DNA from: Antedon bifida
Lineage: Eukaryota; Echinodermata; Crinoidea; Comatulida; Antedonidae
Length of the DNA stretch: 64,000 nt
Assembly: GCA_963402885.1 (NCBI GenBank)
Contig: OY727099.1
Span: forward strand, 26,307,001 to 26,371,000
Direction: 5' to 3'
Both the position numbers and the translations under genes were made by a program. Numbering within the stretch: position 1 is the first letter of the stretch; each line of letters begins with the position of its first letter. The notes below the pieces were generated by a model, which saw only the letters and a program-made list of their open reading frames with translations, ran no database searches and was not told the DNA's origin. Below, one piece after another: positions 59,201 through 64,000 of this stretch.

Positions 59201-59760
59201 GTGCGATCTTAACATCATCACAAAACCAATCTTATCGATAAATCGCTTAGGATTCCAGTCTTACATCGCTTTGTCCTCGGCGATGATTTTTCTCAACGTT
59301 CGTATTGATTTCTTAAAGACTTGGCCTAGGACGAAACACCTTTAGGATTAGATTTCGCCATCCCTTCACCACTAAACAAAGAGACTTGCAATCAACGACC
59401 AACCTGTAGTTGGATTAAGCCAAGGAGCTAGACATTATTTGTCGCGAGTCCAAATTATAGATGTAATGTTTAACGGCAACATTGAAACAATAGCAAATCG
59501 ATCGAAGCTAATCTGTGGATTAATTAGAGATAATTAGCCCGGGATGCCACGTGCGGTTTTATCACTAGTGAACAGAATAACCAGCCTCGATATCGCAATA
59601 ACGTGTTGTGATGATCAATACTTGAACACACTTGATTCCGAAGGTAATCGCTAAAACAACGTTCTACACAAAAGTTAATCGAGCACTCGAACATGATGAG
59701 TGCATGGGAGAGGATGATGAGGAACAATAACGTGATTAGTTGTCATAGTTTGACTTACCA
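59200..59760. promoter_or_regulatory. Candidate neural-type enhancer block (Sox, homeodomain and E-box motifs)
   Basis: The largest single-copy, less AT-rich block in the window. It holds Sox-like AACAAAG (59377), AACAATAG (59485) and AACAATAA (59722), a homeodomain pair TAATTAGAGATAATTAG (59520-59536) and CCACGTGC (59549). POU III proteins often act with SoxB on neural enhancers. Function is inferred from motifs only. Confidence 0.3.
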
Positions 59761-59952
59761 TTTAGATACTTCAACTATAGAAATATTAGAAACAAAGATA
59801 CAAAGTAACTATCTATGGCCATTGGCGATGCTTTACAAAAAAAACAAGTATAAACATAGGACCATACATACATTAATTAAGTAGTAAACAGAATTAAACT
59901 CTCTTATGATTAGTTCAAATATTCGAAATATGTTTTTATATGCATTTTATAT

Positions 59953-60011
59953 AACTATCTGTATATAATTCATGACAGTTTTAACGTAAAGAATTATATA
60001 TACAGATAGTT
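59953..60011. repeat. Hairpin AACTATCTGTATATAATT / AATTATATATACAGATAGTT
   Basis: Arms of 18-20 bp around a loop of about 21 bases. Possible minimal MITE. Confidence 0.7.
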
Positions 60012-60195
60012 CAAATGTTCTTTAAATTATAATTAATGATCATAAATAGTTTTAAAGTTATGGATTGATTTTCAAGTTTTTTCTTTGTTTTTATGGTGTT
60101 AGTTTTACGTATTTTCAGTAACATTTTCAAAATCTTAAAGAAAAAAATGTCAAACTGCAGCCAACTGATTATGATTATAATGATTACAATAATGA

Positions 60196-60650
60196 TTCAA
60201 GATGTATTGTCCCCCAAAAACATGAAAAATTAAAATTAATTAAGTCGGACTTTGAATAGGTTATTTTGTAGTTTTAATAAAGTTAATCACTTCCGTAGAA
60301 AACAAAAATTGTTTTAACTTATAAAATGACAAAATAAATGGTTAAATTCAACCAAAAACCAATTGGCTGGCAACAAATTTTACTATTTTTTGCTTTAAAT
60401 TACAGTTTTTAACATTTTATTTTTCATTAAACCTTATTTAGTGAGGGTGACCCTAAACAGCATATGCTGACAATCAAGGGCCCTCATATAAACATTATAA
60501 AAAAAAACATATACATTTTTCAGGTAAATAAACATTTTTTTCGATCCAATTTTTGTTCAAAGTAGATAACTATTAATGTAACATTTAAATGGCATATTCA
60601 ACAAATATGTTTTTAAGAATTATTTTTTCAGGGGGACACTACATCTTTAA
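60196..60650. mobile_element. Family C MITE, copy 2, with nested LINE tail
   Basis: Left TTCAAGATGTATTGTCCCCC and right GGGGGACACTACATCTTTAA are inverted ends. TTTAATAAAGTTAATCACTT and GATCCAATTTTTGTTCAAAG match the reverse of the copy at 2531-2806. The extra length is partly explained by an inserted LINE 3' end at about 60411-60510. Confidence 0.75.
60411..60510 (-). mobile_element. LINE 3' end nested in family C MITE
   Basis: Minus strand: GAGGGCCCTTGATTGTCAGC, ATATGCTG, GGGTCACCCTCACTAAATAA and an AAAAATAAAATG tail. Same hairpin-plus-tail layout as the copy at 43727, including GTCACCCTCA(C/T)TAAATA. Confidence 0.6.
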
Positions 60651-61439
60651 GATTGTATCCCTCCAAAATGCTCGTATAATCAAGGAGGAGGAAAACACGT
60701 GATTAGGCTAATTAGTATGCGCCACACGGTATAGTTTGATTGCACAGAATCGAGTATAAGATAATAGCTTGTTTATTATGCATATATATCATTTGTACTA
60801 ACGCATTTGACAACTGAAATGAATTAAAATAAAAACCAAGGTACACGCTATGACAGAAGTAGGTAATGAGAGGTTTGTAGCCAATTCTCGCACTGTATCT
60901 AAATATGTACAGTATCACAGGCAATGCCGTGATACAGTATCACATGTGTTTAATTATTTAACGCCTATGATGACGCGTCATAAGTACGCAGTAATCATAT
61001 GAGCATGCATAGAATGACTGTTAGACTCAATAGGTGTAGCGTGAAAACGAAAAGTTGCTTATGTTGCTCTGTGTGAGCGTTGCGTACCATTTTTTCGTTG
61101 GTGAAATGGGTACTGAAAAGTATAGGAGATAATGTACATAACGTCACATGAACACAAATTGGTTAGTAGATGGAGAGAAGGTGAAACAGAGGCCTACTGA
61201 AAAGTTCAACAGAATTGACATAACGTCACAACTCATGGTCACATGTGAACAAAAAAAGATAACTCTGAAAATATAACTGGCAGATACAATAAAGTAACAA
61301 ACAATAACAAAATATAGCACCGGCAGTAATTAACGAGAACTAGTTTTAACGACTAATGAAAGAATCCTATTAAGGACGTTTTTCGTTACTATATCGTTAT
61401 AAGAGTTTAGCACGCTATGTAATATAAACTTATTGTTAA
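60651..61439. other. Noncoding
   Basis: 60905-60945 has an inverted CTGTATCACGG... pair (CAGTATCACAGGC and GTGATACAGTATCAC). No gene recognised. Confidence 0.3.
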
Positions 61440-61745
61440 AACCAAAACACCTTTTCTTCTCTGTAGTTCCCTGGCCGATTGTGTTACACTAATGTCATAT
61501 CATAGCCGTTATGGGCCATTAAAGATGGAAGTCAGAAGTCGCCTTTTTCCACGCAACTTTCTCGCGCTTGGTTGCACGTCAATGATACCGACGTAATACC
61601 ACACTGGCACAATTCGCGTGCCGCCGACGTTGTGGGATTGGTTATTTGAGTCCGGGTGCAGACGATACTTGATCGCGCCGAAAAGTCAACAGCGACTTCA
61701 GGGCGACCAGGGTTGATTCCGGATACAAACTCTCTATAAGCATAG
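61440..61745. other. Candidate conserved noncoding element or unrecognised exon
   Basis: Single-copy, balanced in base composition, with CTTTCTCGCGCTTGG, GCCGCCGACGTTGTGGGATT and CGCGCCGAAAAG. No significant open frame and no splice evidence. The most GC-rich non-repetitive stretch near this end. Confidence 0.3.
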
Positions 61746-61989
61746 AGTCAAAACTTTCGTCAAAAGTGCCTTGAACTTTTTGTCATCTCACAGGCATATA
61801 TGGTTTCATAACACTGGAACTCGCAAACAGAAGTTGGAAAAATAAGGAGCAACTCATAAAAGCTTTTAATTCATAATGTTCGTATCAAATTTACCGCAAT
61901 TTTGTTTCTTACATAAAAATTAATGCATAACATATTAAAACTGTTTACTTTTATTGTCGGAAAATATGACTGTATTTCGAAATAAATTA
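61746..61989. other. Noncoding gap
   Basis: AT-rich, nothing recognised. Confidence 0.3.
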
Positions 61990-62155
61990 AAGCTCTGTCT
62001 ACACTATCAAACTAGTTTGACAAAAAAAGTGTGACGTGCCCAAATATGGTGGTGATATTCCCAAATATGGTAGTGATGATATGAGATCATCATGTCCATA
62101 TGTGGGCACATCACATGTTTTTGTCACATATAGTTTGATAGTGTAGACAGAGCTT
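61990..62155. mobile_element. Family A MITE, copy 10, best preserved, with TA target duplication
   Basis: AAGCTCTGTCTACACTATC and GATAGTGTAGACAGAGCTT are perfect inverted ends; TA at 61988-61989 and 62156-62157. Internal units CCAAATATGGTGGTG and CCAAATATGGTAGTG. 166 bp. Confidence 0.92.
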
Positions 62156-62158
62156 TAA

Positions 62159-62296
62159 AGATTGGTTCTCACTTGGAAGCAACACAAGGCCGTAAGCGCA
62201 ACGCAAGTGCTTTGACCAATCACAAACAATGGATTGATTCGTCGCCTGTGATTGGTCAAATTACTTGCGTTGCGTGTCCTGTGAGAGAACCAAGCA
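62159..62296. mobile_element. Family B MITE, copy 7, near full length
   Basis: ATTGGTTCTCACTTGGAAGC at the left and CTGTGAGAGAACCAAGC at the right are inverted ends. Inside: GTAAGCGCAACGCAAGTG, TTTGACCAATCACAAAC and GTGATTGGTCAAATTAC. It starts within 3 bp of the family A copy to its left. Confidence 0.88.
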
Positions 62297-62640
62297 AAGG
62301 AACCCATCCCATGCATTTTTCGACGTTCGCTTGTATTTTAGACTACGAGTTCTCAGTTGATCTACATAGAGCGTTTGGGGCTTTAAAAGAGTAAGAACAG
62401 CAGATTGATTGGATGACTTGCTAACTAATTCCATATATAATTGATTGATAGAGAGACGAAATAAAAACAATGATGATGGATTACTAAACTTAGTAAATGA
62501 GGCCGATGTGATTTTTTAGGCCTAGAACCTAGTTCGACTCAGCAGGCAAAGAGTGAACGTGTTTCTCTAGAAAGGGAGGTTAGTCAGAGGTAGACAGCTA
62601 TAGGTCCGTGATGATATCGATGACTAACAGCGTCAATTAC
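62297..62640. other. Noncoding
   Basis: Single-copy, nothing recognised. Confidence 0.3.
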
Positions 62641-62740
62641 AATCCAACTTTATTTAACCATGGAGGGCTAACATTACCTCATGGTTGTTCTTATTCCCTG
62701 TGGCACATAAAAAACTAAAATAAAAATATGATTTTAACAA
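62641..62740 (-). mobile_element. Possible LINE-like 3' end, minus strand
   Basis: On the minus strand AACCATGAGGTAATGTTAGC and CCTCCATGG form a hairpin followed by TTAAATAAAG. Similar in layout to the copies at 43727 and 60411 but less alike in sequence. Confidence 0.4.
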
Positions 62741-64000
62741 TCATAAATATTATATACATAAGTTTCTAGTATGTGTGTCTATTAAACGTAAACAAATAAA
62801 ATAAAATACATAAATATTCCAGGCAAAATTTACAAAACTTGTTTTTACTGGAAACATATGACAACATAAGCTACAGTAATCAAGGATATCAAATGATGAG
62901 AGAAATATAATTATGTTTTAAAACTACAACTTAAAGACACCCATATTGAAGAGATACTTGTTTGGATCTTTAATATGGGTTCTTTGTAGATTATTTTTGT
63001 GTTTTTTCGTTTCTCAATAAGTGATAGCTCTGATACAAGAGAGAAAGTAACAAGTTAATTTACTATACAACGAAACCTAAAGTAACAAACTCACTGACTG
63101 ACAATGATAATGTCATTTAAGGCAATTGTTCGCGCACATGTTTCAGAAAAACAAAATCAGGTTTAATTAAGAGGCTTAGATGAGAGTCAATTGTTTGTAA
63201 GTTTGGAGTCGAGCTGTTGTTTCCGAGTTATACAATCAGCTAACAACGTCCTTATAATACATACAAATAAAGCTATAGTGTGTTGAACAACATGTATGTT
63301 GATGTATTGTTGACTTGTGGTCTGTAAAAAAACGAAAGGGCTAACAAAAAATGCAAATAACAAAAACATTGGGAATGAGTTATTTAGTCTAATTAAGTAG
63401 GTTCTTGAAATGATCGAAACGTCACTCAATTCTCAACATTTCTTGCGTGTTTAAATAGAATTGGCCTAATTGTCAACATGTTTCTTTCTATGACTCCTTC
63501 CCACTTTGGAGAAAAGTTACAATAACACCATCGAACGAAAGTGCAAATCTAAAATTACCAACAACGAATTTATGGTACTCACGCAAACGAATTAGATTTA
63601 AAATAAGTTTAAGGTGATTTTAGTCTCGTTTCTCGCCTTTTACAAAGTATTTTCAACCATGATGACGTAGTAGACGGAAGTCGAGACGATGAGGTGAATC
63701 GTTGACCAAGAAAATATGAGATTTAATTGTATGAAGTCTAGAATGTGCATGATGAGTACTATGTATAGCGAGATGCCGAAGGGAACATCTCTATAGCCAT
63801 TGCTACGAACTCGTTTTATTGTCAAAATGCATCATTATAATGGCAAACAAATGAAGTTTTAATGCTTTGACTAAGTAAGCAATGGGTTTATTCACTTTAT
63901 CATATAACTGACCATCTGATAGTCTTGATAGTGCGCGCTTATTGAGAGCCTGATGATGACGTCAGTTGGTGGAAATAACGAGTACGTGAGTGTTTCTATT
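62741..64000. other. Noncoding to the window end
   Basis: 62936-62989 has an inverted ACCCATATT/AATATGGGT pair. An octamer ATGCAAAT lies at about 63350-63357. The last 400 bp are single-copy and mixed in composition. No gene recognised. Confidence 0.3.

Overview
The window is a gene-poor, AT-rich stretch of animal nuclear DNA. It holds one confidently recognised protein-coding gene: an intronless class III POU-homeodomain transcription factor (Brn1/2/4, POU3F type) on the minus strand at 38670-39899. The other open frames are short, lack recognisable domains and often lie over repeats; I do not annotate them as genes. An intact single-exon POU III frame, abundant TAGGCCT-type sequence, and many short inverted-repeat elements and 3' ends of LINE-like retroelements fit a marine invertebrate deuterostome. 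An echinoderm or other ambulacrarian is my best guess, but this is inference: no ribosomal or mitochondrial marker is present.

Layout. 1-10.2 kb: AT-rich DNA with six copies of a palindromic TA-flanked MITE (family A) and one copy of a larger MITE (family C). 10.2-32 kb: noncoding DNA with tandem arrays at 13.8, 18.3, 25.7 and 31.6 kb, copies of a second palindromic family carrying opposed CCAAT boxes (family B), a retroelement 3' tail at 27.5 kb and a hammerhead-ribozyme-like fold at 12.1 kb. 32-38.6 kb: tandem arrays, a degenerate tRNA-like sequence and the 3' flank of the POU gene. 38.6-40.3 kb: the POU III gene and its proximal upstream region with three CCAAT boxes. 41.4-46.3 kb: a 0.5-kb direct duplication flanking a minus-strand LINE remnant, and a hAT-like MITE. 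47.7-50.3 kb: another MITE (family D) and tandem arrays of 31 and 126 bp. 52-62.7 kb: a dense run of family A and B elements, including a nested cluster at 56.4-56.8 kb and a 197-bp palindrome at 54.96 kb, plus further LINE 3' ends.

Nothing here works together as an operon or pathway. The likely biological unit is the POU III gene within a large regulatory domain. Several non-repetitive, less AT-rich blocks, and two identical 12-bp octamer-containing sites, are candidate cis-regulatory elements, but that rests on composition and motifs only and needs cross-species alignment.
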